From: PALSA-1296 sp037143335
GTDB taxonomy: Bacteria > Bacteroidota > Ignavibacteria > Palsa-1295
DNA length: 29,295 nt
Direction of reading: 5' to 3'
Assembly (NCBI GenBank): GCA_037143335.1
Contig: JBAWZA010000024.1
Coordinates: forward strand, 1 to 29,295
This document shows positions 1 to 7,833 of this stretch, one piece after another. How positions within the stretch are numbered: position 1 is the first letter of the stretch; every line of letters begins with the position of its first letter. Both the position numbers and the translations under genes were made by a program. Under the pieces are notes generated by a model. The model did no database searches, was not told where the DNA came from, and was given only the letters and a program-made list of their open reading frames with translations.

Positions 1-572
1 AAAACCGAGAGTGAGATCGGAATCCCAAGCTTCCGATCAATGACCTGATTCATGTAGGAATTATCAGGATCGAGGAAATTATCGTGATTGCCTTTGAAGC
101 CGCGTGTCTTGAAAAAGAATTCGTTGGTTGCAGTAAGTACATCTATCGGCGAATGGATACCGACGATTCTATCACGGAGCATTCCGGCAAGTGCATCAAG
201 CTCGGCTTTGTAGTATTCGACATCAATTCGAGGGTGACCAAATCGTGCAATCAGAAACGTCCCTTCTTCGAGAGTCCCTCTTTTCTTTTCTACAATTTTT
301 TCCCTTAGTGAAGCAAAACCTTCGAGGAGAATTTTTTCATTTAACTCTTTTGCCAGCACACCCGCCCGCTCCTTAGCAAGAGCATCAGGTGAGATGTCAA
401 TAAAATCGAGTAGCGGTGTAAGGATAGATGCTCCGCGAATCCTCAACCGATCTTCGACGGCGGTGGCAATGCGCATATCTGGGTCATCGAGCAAGGCAAC
501 AAGCGACTGGAATTCGGTGTCGCCGCTACGTGGTTTACTGGATGTGATAACGTGGCTATCGGTTTGGATCAT
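1..572 (-). CDS. SirB1/transglutaminase-like family protein (3' end outside window)
   Basis: Reading leftward from ATG at 572, about 190 codons are open and run off the left edge. The protein begins MIQTDSHVITSS. The stretch FLDPDNSYMNQVIDRKLG followed by IPISLSV near the edge is the hallmark of the SirB1/YchA-type transglutaminase-like family (Transglut_core2), whose members usually have about 270-290 residues, so roughly the first two thirds are present. Before it lies a helical region (FQSLVALLDDPDMRIATAVEDRL) that resembles the N-terminal helical repeat of the family. The biochemical role of these proteins is not well established. No clear Shine-Dalgarno precedes the start. The gene is divergent from the protease gene, with about 195 bp between. 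The family call is from recognised motifs; the start is inferred. Confidence 0.8.
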   Translation of the reverse strand, partial: MIQTDSHVITSSKPRSGDTEFQSLVALLDDPDMRIATAVEDRLRIRGASILTPLLDFIDISPDALAKERAGVLAKELNEKILLEGFASLREKIVEKKRGTLEEGTFLIARFGHPRIDVEYYKAELDALAGMLRDRIVGIHSPIDVLTATNEFFFKTRGFKGNHDNFLDPDNSYMNQVIDRKLGIPISLSV

Positions 573-723
573 AGTTGAGAGCTAACGTGCGTCTGAGTTT
601 GAACGTAAATCTAACATCGAAAGAATCCCCGAATTTCAGTAGGCTCAAGATTACCAATTTCTGAAACTTCCCTCCGATTCAGGCGTTAAAAAGGATTGTT
701 CGATTTATGTGGTTTTTTTTGTT

Positions 724-746
724 AAGATTCTTTAGTTAATCTTTTT
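724..746 (+). other. Small inverted repeat in the htrA leader
   Basis: AAGATT (724-729) and AATCTT (738-743) can pair around an 8-nt loop, and five T follow. It lies just before the AAGGA ribosome-binding site at 752-756. It could be a weak terminator or a leader hairpin acting on htrA. The stem is short and AT-rich, so chance is a real possibility. I see nothing else convincing in 573-761. Confidence 0.25.
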
Positions 747-767
747 ATTAGAAGGAATTAGTTGATT

Positions 768-2387
768 ATGTTGAGAAATAAATCATTTGTGCGCCCAATT
801 ATTCTGGTTGCCTTTGGCTTACTCTTCGGAGTCGGTATGGTTGCAGGATTTGGTGGGATTGCGAAGTTAAATATCGCCTTTGGTCAGACCGATAACGTCA
901 CACTTGGCGGACCTACACCTAATATCCCGCAATCAGCAACGCTTGAGAGTATTAACACATCTTTTAAGGCAGTTGCCAAAGCCATACAACCAACCATTGT
1001 TTCGATCAAGGTTAAGTCCGAAGCACCGAAACCTGTAAAAGGCAAATCCGATTTGCAGGGACAGGGGACTAATCCATTCCGCTATTTTTTCCAGTCACCG
1101 AATGGTGGCGAGGATGATGAGCAGGGGATGAACCCGTTCAACATGCCTGGTCAGCAAGGACCATCAGAGGGTTTAGGCTCAGGCGTGATCGTGACGGCAG
1201 ACGGATATATCCTTACGAATAATCATGTCGTTGAGAATGCCGCAAAAAAAGGTGGCATCATTGTGAAGCTCACGAATAAACATGAGTATGAAGGACACGT
1301 TGTCGGAGTTGATCCAACCACTGACCTTGCAGTTGTAAAAATAGATGCAACCGGTTTACCTGTCGCAGCACTCGGCAACTCCGATGAAGCTTCTGTGGGT
1401 GAATGGGTTCTTGCTGTCGGCAACCCCTTAGGATTAGAGTCAACCGTTACGACAGGAATCGTAAGTTCAATTGGCAGAAATATGCCAACTGGAAATGGCA
1501 ATTCAAAAGCAGGAAACTACAACATTTCGAATTTTATTCAGACCGATGCTGCGATCAATCCAGGAAATTCTGGTGGCGGATTATTTAATGCACGCGGACA
1601 GGTCATCGGTATTAATGCAATGATTGCCACGACGACAGGCATGTTCGCTGGATATGGATTTGCAATCCCGATCAACCTTGCCAAAGCAGTTGCAATGGAT
1701 ATTATCAAGACTGGCCATGTCAATCGTGGTATTATTGGTGTGAGGATCAAGGCTATCGATCAAACTGAAGCCGAGGCACTCGGGCTAGGAGTACCACGTG
1801 GAGTACGTATCGATAGAGTTGATAAAGGCAGCGCAGGCGAAGCCGCTGGTCTCAGAGAAGGTGATGTTATACTTTCTGTCAATGGCGAAGAGACAAATGA
1901 ATCAAATCAACTTCAAGGCTTGGTTGCCGTCCACCATGTCGGTGATAACATCATGCTAAAGGTATGGCGCGACGGAAGAGAAATTGAAAAATCCATCAAG
2001 CTTCGCGCACGACCTGATGATGCTGCATCGTTAAGCGTAAATAACTCTGATGAGGAATCAAGGTATGAGTCTGAGAGCAGACCAAGCAAAACATCGGCGA
2101 CGTTCGACAACATTGGAGTTAGTATTCGAAATCTGAATTCTTCCGAAAAAGAAAAATATGATGTTGACGGCGGAGTTTATGTCTCAAAAGTTGTTCCAGG
2201 TTCTGAGGCATACGACAGAGCACTCGGTCCTGCAAGTATCGTCACACAGCTGGGCGGGAAGAAAGTCTCGAATGTAGATGATTTTGAGCGTATCATGAAT
2301 AAGAGCAAAGGTAAAGCTCTGGGGATGAATGTCATTGATAATAACGGCGACAAGAGATTTCTTGCGATCAAAGTGCCAAACGATTAG
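768..2387 (+). CDS. htrA: HtrA/DegP-family periplasmic serine protease with PDZ domains
   Basis: 539 residues from ATG 768. A single N-terminal hydrophobic segment (about residues 10-30) exports or anchors it in the envelope. The trypsin-like domain carries the complete triad: His153 in TNNHVV, Asp186 in TTDLAVV and Ser268 in NPGNSGGG. A PDZ domain follows (about 330-410, with GVRIDRVDKGSAGEAAGL), and a second, weaker PDZ-like region (about 445-539) ends the protein. A flexible Gly/Gln-rich loop comes before the catalytic core, as in DegP. Such enzymes degrade or refold misfolded envelope proteins. A TTG at 762 would add two residues and sits 5 nt after AAGGA (752-756), while ATG 768 sits 11 nt after it, so the start is uncertain by two codons. 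A strong terminator follows the stop. Confidence 0.93.
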   Translation: MLRNKSFVRPIILVAFGLLFGVGMVAGFGGIAKLNIAFGQTDNVTLGGPTPNIPQSATLESINTSFKAVAKAIQPTIVSIKVKSEAPKPVKGKSDLQGQGTNPFRYFFQSPNGGEDDEQGMNPFNMPGQQGPSEGLGSGVIVTADGYILTNNHVVENAAKKGGIIVKLTNKHEYEGHVVGVDPTTDLAVVKIDATGLPVAALGNSDEASVGEWVLAVGNPLGLESTVTTGIVSSIGRNMPTGNGNSKAGNYNISNFIQTDAAINPGNSGGGLFNARGQVIGINAMIATTTGMFAGYGFAIPINLAKAVAMDIIKTGHVNRGIIGVRIKAIDQTEAEALGLGVPRGVRIDRVDKGSAGEAAGLREGDVILSVNGEETNESNQLQGLVAVHHVGDNIMLKVWRDGREIEKSIKLRARPDDAASLSVNNSDEESRYESESRPSKTSATFDNIGVSIRNLNSSEKEKYDVDGGVYVSKVVPGSEAYDRALGPASIVTQLGGKKVSNVDDFERIMNKSKGKALGMNVIDNNGDKRFLAIKVPND

Positions 2388-2400
2388 CCCTCTATTGCAA

Positions 2401-2439
2401 TTAGAAAAAGAGTCAACTAAACATTGACTCTTTTTCTAA
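2401..2439. terminator. Bidirectional intrinsic terminator between htrA and the propeller gene
   Basis: TTAGAAAAAGAGTCAA (2401-2416) and its exact reverse complement (2424-2439) form a perfect 16-bp stem around a 7-nt loop. The A-rich and T-rich outer ends give U-runs on both strands. It begins 14 bp after the htrA stop and contains the stop codon of the convergent gene (2436-2438), so it serves both genes. Confidence 0.9.
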
Positions 2440-3659
2440 TGTAAGACTTCAAATCTCCGTTCCGACATTAGCCCACCTGAATTCAAAACGACATAGTAGC
2501 TACCATTCGACAAATTAGCGATTGGAATACGAAATGAATTCTGATCTGTAATACTTACGCTGATCAACTCTTTTCCCAGCAGATCGTAAATTCTCATTTT
2601 AGAGAATGGCAGAATACAATTCAGAGATACATTAATGGTATTCCCGAAAACTGGGTTGGGATAAATGGAAAGAGGGCAGATAGACGAATTTTGTCGCTGC
2701 ACGATATTTGGAATATCAGATATTTTGAGACGCCATAACATACTATCTGCGAATGCGAAGACAAAAGAATCATTCGCGTAAAGGTAGGCATTTTTTGAAG
2801 ACAGGTTGGCCGTCGGTAAATTAAAACTAATATTTTTCCAACTCATACCATTACTATTTGAACAGAAAACTCCATCCCCCCATGAAAAAAGATATTTTTG
2901 ATTTGTCGCAATTTTTAATAGTGCAGTATTAAGCCCAAATATGTGAGACCAGTGGAGTCCATCGTCAACGGACTTCCAGATATCTCCATCGTTTGCAAAA
3001 AGTGTATCATTAATATTAAGCACATCGTACACAACATCACCTTTCAGCTCGTTGTCTAATTTTGTCCAGGTATTACCAGAGTCATTAGAGCGAACTACTC
3101 CGTTAAAATATGTGGAAAGGAAAAGAATATTTTTGTGAAAGAGTGCTTGTGTTATTGGATTATTGCCCCAGAATGCAGCTGAAATATCATGCCAACTATT
3201 GCCATTATCCGTTGAACGGGCCAGACCACCACTTCCATAAATTCCGAATAATAATCCATTGGAATAAGCAAATAAAGTAATTGACCCAAAATGGGACCCG
3301 CTCCCTTCTGATATTTCCCAGTGATCTCCGTTATCAGTAGAGAAAAATATCCCGCTCGTTGAATCGGGATTCCAATCAAACATGCAGCTAACTAATTTAT
3401 TGTTAGAGTAGGTTAACGCTTGAATTCGTTTTTCTTTAGGAAGGTGCATATGAAGTTCCGTCCAAGTAATTCCGTTGTTGGTGGAGCGATGGAAACGTGC
3501 ATAATCATCATACCCTCCCGACGAAATAAAGAGAGTATCACCTTTGAAACACGCACATGAACCATCAAAATCAATGACTGGGCATGTTGTTTTCACCCAC
3601 TGGGCATAAGCTGCACAGTGGGTGAAAAAAAACAAAGCAATTGCAAAAAATATTTTCAT
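2436..3659 (-). CDS. Secreted sequential beta-propeller protein with T9SS sorting domain
   Basis: 407 residues. A signal peptide (MKIFFAIALFFFTHCAAYAQ) precedes repeated blocks of the type RSTNNGITW, FSTDNGDHW, RSTDNGNSW, RSNDSGNTW and KSVDDGLHW. These are BNR/Ycf48-like blades of a beta-propeller, at about 40-50 residue spacing across residues 55-310. The last ~80 residues (from LSIYPNPVFG through MRIYDLLGKEL to the end) are a type A T9SS C-terminal sorting domain, so the protein is predicted to cross the outer membrane and be released or attached to the cell surface. Its ATG overlaps the TGA of the upstream protease gene by 4 nt (ATGA, 3656-3659), indicating translational coupling. The ligand or partner is unknown. 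Joint production with the protease suggests shared function, by inference only. Confidence 0.85.
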   Translation of the reverse strand: MKIFFAIALFFFTHCAAYAQWVKTTCPVIDFDGSCACFKGDTLFISSGGYDDYARFHRSTNNGITWTELHMHLPKEKRIQALTYSNNKLVSCMFDWNPDSTSGIFFSTDNGDHWEISEGSGSHFGSITLFAYSNGLLFGIYGSGGLARSTDNGNSWHDISAAFWGNNPITQALFHKNILFLSTYFNGVVRSNDSGNTWTKLDNELKGDVVYDVLNINDTLFANDGDIWKSVDDGLHWSHIFGLNTALLKIATNQKYLFSWGDGVFCSNSNGMSWKNISFNLPTANLSSKNAYLYANDSFVFAFADSMLWRLKISDIPNIVQRQNSSICPLSIYPNPVFGNTINVSLNCILPFSKMRIYDLLGKELISVSITDQNSFRIPIANLSNGSYYVVLNSGGLMSERRFEVLH

Positions 3660-6283
3660 CTTACAATTTGGAAGCTCTTTGATTTTGTGAACGTTCCGTT
3701 ATTAATTCTACAGACATAAGTACCTGAATTAAGATTGGTAAAGGTCGAAAACCTATTTCTGCCCAATACTTTAGTGCTATTGGGATAAGTCACAACTAAC
3801 CTGCCCAAAATATCATATATCTCGATGCTTGATCGAATGTTCCAAGCTGGCGCAGTATAATCAACAACAAGCTCCCTATCAGAATTCACAAAAACGACCA
3901 ACTCTTCCTTCTGTGATGGCTGAATCTGATTTACATCTGATCTGCTCGATTGTAGTTTACCGAAAACCGAAAAATTAACACCGAGCATACTATCAGGTGG
4001 TACATGTCCAATATGGTCAGTATAGGCGTGAGTCGTTGTATCCCAAGCCCAGACATCATATTGTGCTGTAACCACAGTAAAAGTAGTATTTTGAGAGTGA
4101 TAGATACCCTCATTGAGGGTATCTCCCCCAGTTCCATCGTTTACACGGCTATAACCGGACTGAAAATTAAATTGCGAAAAATCCCAACCGCTTTTTTCGC
4201 CCAAGCTTCCACTTCGACCCCAAGCAAATAACGGGGTAGTAGACTTTACATCCCAGATACTATCAAGACTAATTGTTTTTGAGATAGATCTAACTTTAGC
4301 GAAATACTTACTTTCTTGAGCCGTTCTACCTAGATCATTCAAGAGATATGTGCGATTTTGATATTTTTCTAATCGATGATTGCCCTGAGTGACAGGACTA
4401 CAAGCCTTGTTAAAAAACCAGACGGTAGAGTCGGTGGTCCAAGCTGAAGAATCCAACCAGTTAGAAAAACTATAATGGTATAGCACATATCTACCGGCCG
4501 CTTTTGTAGAATCGGGGTCAAGCATTTTGAATGCTTGACCGATATCGAGGTGGCCCCATCCATTACTCGTATCCCAAGCCGTTTGTGCTAATGACATAGA
4601 GGCAGAAGCTTTGATGATACCATAAACATCTTCCGGTTCAAGCGCTACGTGTTGGCCCGAATAAGGTCTTGTAAACCATGACAGAATCAGCCCCGCACTT
4701 CCAGCTACATTTGGAGCAGATGCCGAAGTACCTGCAAAGCTACCATAAGTATAAATTGGGTTATGGATTTCGTTTAAAGGATCCAGAATGGTAGGACTTT
4801 GAGAGTTGATCGTAGAATAATTTAAGCCAGGACCAGCAATTGTACATCCGAATTGTGTGTCACCGCTCGGCGCCAAAAGACCCATTGTAAATCCATAGTT
4901 GGACCATTGAGCTTTTGTTTTCTTGTCCAAAGGATGAGCGTCTTCAAACCGACTGCCCCCCACACCTATAACCCAACTCTGCTCATATTCGGCAGGGAAG
5001 CTAACGGGCTTTGCGTTTTCGTTATAATTTATTTCACCCATTGCGCCACACTGGATAACGCCATTTTCAAACGCATAATTTATCGCACCATGTAGATCAG
5101 GTTCCGAGTACCCATCATTCGCAATACTTGCAGAAGTATTAATTACATTTACGCCAGTACCGTAAAAAGTTGATGCACTCCTAGAAGCGGATTCAAAAAC
5201 AGCAGCAATGTATGCACTTTTGTAACCGGTAGCACCAGATGCGAGAATAGCAAGACTACACCCCATACCTAAGTCTTGGGAACCTGGTGAATCACTTGGC
5301 AAAACGCCCCACCCGCCAGCTATACCGGCGATTGATGTTGCATTTCTGTTTGTTAAAGCTCCCATGATGCCGATACACGGGGTACCATGTCCCTGATTCA
5401 TGTTTATGGGGTCAATACTTCCCGTTGAGCTAACATAGAATTGATGACCGTAAAGAACGTGTTTGCTTGGCCCGATACCTGCGCCTAAATCGGGATGACG
5501 ATAATCCACACCTTGGTCAAAATGGGCAAGTATGATCGAAGGATTCCCGACTTCAAAATCCCAGGCTTTCTCCGCATTTATCATTCGTTTTAAATTGACT
5601 TCGCACGAATCGTAGAATTTAAGATTATCCCCAGGATGTTTGAAAAACTTCGTGCCATTTCTGTCTGGCAATGCCATGAGAATATCGTGTGGAAAATTTA
5701 GTTTTAAAGCCGCACAGAGCAATAAGGCATTAACGGTTGTATCATAATTTAGTAGCATCCAGTTGTAATGGTCACATCCGAGGGTATCACCGCGTCTTGT
5801 AATTGAAAGCGTGTCTACAGGACTTGCAGTTGTGAGTCTACGTAGGAAAAATCCGCCGCTGGAAATAAAAAAATTTCTAAGTGTAGAATCAGTTATTATA
5901 TTATTTGAAGAATCAAAGTAAAAGTGCTCCGTAAGTAATCTGAACCGAAGACTATCAGGAAATCCACGATGGGAAGTGTCGTCATGTGGTAACTCAGGAA
6001 ATGAAAGTATTTGATTTCCTTTGTGGTGTGCTCTAGGTCCTATATCATAGTATACTAAATATGGTGACATGAGCTTGTCGTAATCCAGAGCACCCTGCCT
6101 GAATCTGATTAGTAGTTGTCCTTTTACAATAGTGCTATCAGGATTTCTCTTTATAGGGATCATCACTCCCTGTTGATTTTGGATCCAATATGTAGTGGTA
6201 TCGGATGGAAGTGTAAACTGTGCTGAGACTTTTTCTGAACAAAGGATTGCCCATAGAAACATGAACGCAATTATTCTTTTCAT
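3656..6283 (-). CDS. Subtilisin-like (S8) serine protease with T9SS sorting domain
   Basis: 875 residues. A signal peptide (to about VSA20) is followed by a ~230-residue N-terminal region that may be a propeptide. The S8 domain spans about 240-590 and has an intact triad: Asp256 in AHFDQGVDY, His299 in GHGTPCIGI and Ser520 in GTSASAPNVAG. Asn382 in NVINTSAS is the likely oxyanion residue. A beta-rich linker leads to a type A T9SS sorting domain in the last ~80 residues (IEIYDILGRLV ... SGTYVCRI). The protein should be exported by Sec, then secreted across the outer membrane by T9SS as an extracellular or surface protease. It is first in an operon with the propeller gene and has a well-formed promoter within the divergent XRE region. 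The DQG around the catalytic Asp, instead of the usual DTG or DSG, is a minor deviation. Confidence 0.92.
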   Translation of the reverse strand: MKRIIAFMFLWAILCSEKVSAQFTLPSDTTTYWIQNQQGVMIPIKRNPDSTIVKGQLLIRFRQGALDYDKLMSPYLVYYDIGPRAHHKGNQILSFPELPHDDTSHRGFPDSLRFRLLTEHFYFDSSNNIITDSTLRNFFISSGGFFLRRLTTASPVDTLSITRRGDTLGCDHYNWMLLNYDTTVNALLLCAALKLNFPHDILMALPDRNGTKFFKHPGDNLKFYDSCEVNLKRMINAEKAWDFEVGNPSIILAHFDQGVDYRHPDLGAGIGPSKHVLYGHQFYVSSTGSIDPINMNQGHGTPCIGIMGALTNRNATSIAGIAGGWGVLPSDSPGSQDLGMGCSLAILASGATGYKSAYIAAVFESASRSASTFYGTGVNVINTSASIANDGYSEPDLHGAINYAFENGVIQCGAMGEINYNENAKPVSFPAEYEQSWVIGVGGSRFEDAHPLDKKTKAQWSNYGFTMGLLAPSGDTQFGCTIAGPGLNYSTINSQSPTILDPLNEIHNPIYTYGSFAGTSASAPNVAGSAGLILSWFTRPYSGQHVALEPEDVYGIIKASASMSLAQTAWDTSNGWGHLDIGQAFKMLDPDSTKAAGRYVLYHYSFSNWLDSSAWTTDSTVWFFNKACSPVTQGNHRLEKYQNRTYLLNDLGRTAQESKYFAKVRSISKTISLDSIWDVKSTTPLFAWGRSGSLGEKSGWDFSQFNFQSGYSRVNDGTGGDTLNEGIYHSQNTTFTVVTAQYDVWAWDTTTHAYTDHIGHVPPDSMLGVNFSVFGKLQSSRSDVNQIQPSQKEELVVFVNSDRELVVDYTAPAWNIRSSIEIYDILGRLVVTYPNSTKVLGRNRFSTFTNLNSGTYVCRINNGTFTKSKSFQIVR

Positions 6284-6353
6284 GACTCGATCTTGATGTT
6301 AGGTAAAAAGCAAAAAAAAATACAATTAATTTACAAAATGCACACTTTCAATT

Positions 6354-6372
6354 TTCAACCTATGAGGTTGAA
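6354..6372. promoter_or_regulatory. Perfect 8-bp dyad, candidate operator
   Basis: TTCAACCT and AGGTTGAA flank the 3-bp centre ATG, a perfect palindrome 19 bp long. It lies just downstream of the predicted start of the leftward protease transcript and 35 bp upstream of the XRE start codon. Its size and symmetry suit a dimeric XRE-type HTH repressor, most simply the adjacent one. The assignment is inference. Confidence 0.5.
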
Positions 6373-6380
6373 CTGTATTT

Positions 6381-6405
6381 AGACAAATATACGTAACTTT
6401 TGTCT
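6381..6405. promoter_or_regulatory. Second dyad overlapping the divergent promoter
   Basis: AGACAAA (6381-6387) and TTTGTCT (6399-6405) are exact inverted repeats around 11 bp. The left arm overlaps the TATATTTG element of the leftward promoter, and the right arm ends two bases before the XRE start codon. A protein bound here would block both genes. It could be a second operator for the XRE protein. Confidence 0.4.
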
Positions 6406-6414
6406 TCATGTCAA
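6384..6414 (-). promoter_or_regulatory. Promoter of the protease/propeller operon
   Basis: On the minus strand TTGACA (6414-6409) is followed after exactly 17 bp by TATATTTG (6391-6384). This fits both a sigma-70-like -35/-10 pair and the Bacteroidetes TTG ... TAnnTTTG arrangement. The -35 lies inside the first codons of the divergent XRE gene. The transcript would start near 6378, leaving a leader of about 95 nt. Confidence 0.6.
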
Positions 6415-6611
6415 TTAAAAAGACGATTGGGGACAATATAAGAAAATTTAGGAAGGAAATTGGCTGGACACAGGAGAAACTTGGTGTTCGTGCCGGTTTC
6501 CATCCTAATTATATCAGTCGTTTAGAACTTGGTCAAGAAAATGTTCAAATAGAAACACTTGAAAGAATTGCAAAAGTACTCAAAATAGACTCTCATTTGC
6601 TTTTCCTCTAA
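6408..6611 (+). CDS. Small XRE-family HTH regulator
   Basis: 67 residues, almost entirely one helix-turn-helix domain of the Cro/C1 type: GDNIRKFRKEIGWTQEKLG, then GFHPNYISRLELGQENV as the recognition-helix region, then TLERIAKVLKI. There is no sensor or oligomerisation domain beyond the HTH. Proteins of this size act as dimeric repressors or controller proteins. It is transcribed away from the protease operon, and two perfect dyads lie in the 124 bp between them, so it probably regulates itself and that operon (inference). No Shine-Dalgarno is visible before ATG 6408. Restriction-modification controller proteins look alike, but no restriction genes are nearby. Confidence 0.88.
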   Translation: MSIKKTIGDNIRKFRKEIGWTQEKLGVRAGFHPNYISRLELGQENVQIETLERIAKVLKIDSHLLFL

Positions 6612-6683
6612 TCACAATAAGTGTGTGGCAAAAAAAGTGGCGAAATAGAACGATGCCGTTTTCTAGATCTACAGACTTTAATT

Positions 6684-7658
6684 TCACATCATCCCTTGCG
6701 TATCCATCCCTTTCGTTCTGAATGGCTCATCCTCGAAGCTTGAGATGGATTGCAATTCGCGGAAGCGCTTATAGATTTGATCCATCGAAAGCTCTTCGAT
6801 TCCTTCGGTGGAGAATTTCGAGCAACAGTAACTTGCCAGTACAGTGCCATAGATCACCGCTCTTTTAACTGTTGCGTAGTTAATGGAATCCCAACGAGTG
6901 AGATAGCCTATGAGTCCGCCCATGAAAGAATCGCCAGCACCGGTTGGATCAAAAATTTCTTCGAGAGGATATGCCGGAGCCGAGAAAATAAAATTATCGT
7001 AGAAGAGCAATGCGCCATGCTCGCCTTTTTTGATGATGACAATTCGGTGATTATCAGCCGCAAGCATTTCCTGAAGTTTATGTCCGCAGACAACGAGACT
7101 TGGATGATCAACAAGTAATCGTGCTTCGCCATCGTTAATCACAAGAGCATTTACCTTAGCAAGAGTTTTCTTCAGATCATCGGGTGCGCCGGTGATCCAG
7201 AAATTCATTGTATCGCAAATGATAAGCTTGGGTTTTGCTTTGAGTTGATTGATAACCTCAAGTTGCAGGCTCGGCGCGATGTTCCCAAGGACAAGGTAAT
7301 CTGGCGAGGCAAGTTTGGCAGGGACTTTCGGCTTGAAATCTGCGAATACGTTGAGGTCTGTCGTCAGTGTATCGCGGGTATTCATATCATAGTGATACTT
7401 ACCAGCCCAAAAGAACGTCTTGCCACCTTTGACAACCTCAACACCTGAGGTATCGAATCCCCGCGCTTGGAAGAGATTCCACGCATGTTGCGGGAAATCC
7501 TCGCCAACGACGCCGACTAACCCGATTTCGGAGCCGTGCGCGAAATAACTTGCTGAGAGCGAGATATAAGTAGCACTCCCACCAAGGGCGCGCTCGCGCT
7601 TATCAAATGGGGTTTCGATAGTATCAACTGCTAATGAACCGACGATAAGTAATGACAT
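6684..7658 (-). CDS. PfkB-family carbohydrate kinase
   Basis: 324 residues of the ribokinase/PfkB fold. The N-terminal strand LLIVGSLAVDTIETP is followed by the Gly-rich GGSATYISLSA motif (about 26-37). The signature 2 motif DPTGAGDSFMGG (237-248) contains the catalytic base Asp243 and the anion hole. The enzyme should transfer phosphate from ATP to a sugar or nucleoside hydroxyl; the substrate cannot be told from sequence alone. AAAAAAGG directly abuts the ATG, closer than a normal Shine-Dalgarno, but the protein fold starts at this Met. The C-terminal 30 residues (after RFRELQ) form a tail beyond the usual fold. It is divergent from the CarB half-gene, with which I see no functional link. 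Confidence 0.88.
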   Translation of the reverse strand: MSLLIVGSLAVDTIETPFDKRERALGGSATYISLSASYFAHGSEIGLVGVVGEDFPQHAWNLFQARGFDTSGVEVVKGGKTFFWAGKYHYDMNTRDTLTTDLNVFADFKPKVPAKLASPDYLVLGNIAPSLQLEVINQLKAKPKLIICDTMNFWITGAPDDLKKTLAKVNALVINDGEARLLVDHPSLVVCGHKLQEMLAADNHRIVIIKKGEHGALLFYDNFIFSAPAYPLEEIFDPTGAGDSFMGGLIGYLTRWDSINYATVKRAVIYGTVLASYCCSKFSTEGIEELSMDQIYKRFRELQSISSFEDEPFRTKGMDTQGMM

Positions 7659-7698
7659 CCTTTTTTAATTACGAATTAAGAATTACAAATTATGAATG

Positions 7699-7706
7699 CA
7701 AAAATA
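7699..7706 (-). promoter_or_regulatory. TAnnTTTG promoter element for the PfkB kinase gene
   Basis: TATTTTTG on the minus strand (7706 to 7699) lies 40 bp upstream of the start codon at 7658. It matches the Bacteroidetes -7 consensus. No clear upstream TTG element at 19-21 bp was found. Confidence 0.4.
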
Positions 7707-7818
7707 CGACACATTGTCACTGAAAGTCGGATTCAACCCAGAAATCCAGCTTCTCTCCGTGCGCAACCAAAGATTTCGTTATTATTGTATGAAACATGTT
7801 CAACCCGAATTCTTGTCG

Positions 7819-7826
7819 TAAATTTG
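7819..7826 (+). promoter_or_regulatory. TAnnTTTG promoter element abutting carB
   Basis: TAAATTTG ends only 7 bp before the carB-half ATG at 7834. If used as a -7 element, transcription would begin at or just before the start codon, giving a leaderless or near-leaderless mRNA. No Shine-Dalgarno is present, which agrees with that. Confidence 0.45.
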
Positions 7827-7833
7827 CACCTGT

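Noticed and set aside
662..690. GAAACTT with TTAAA about 16 bp later upstream of htrA, like a sigma-E promoter
   Set aside because: The match is partial, the E. coli consensus may not apply in this phylum, and no second example in the window supports it.
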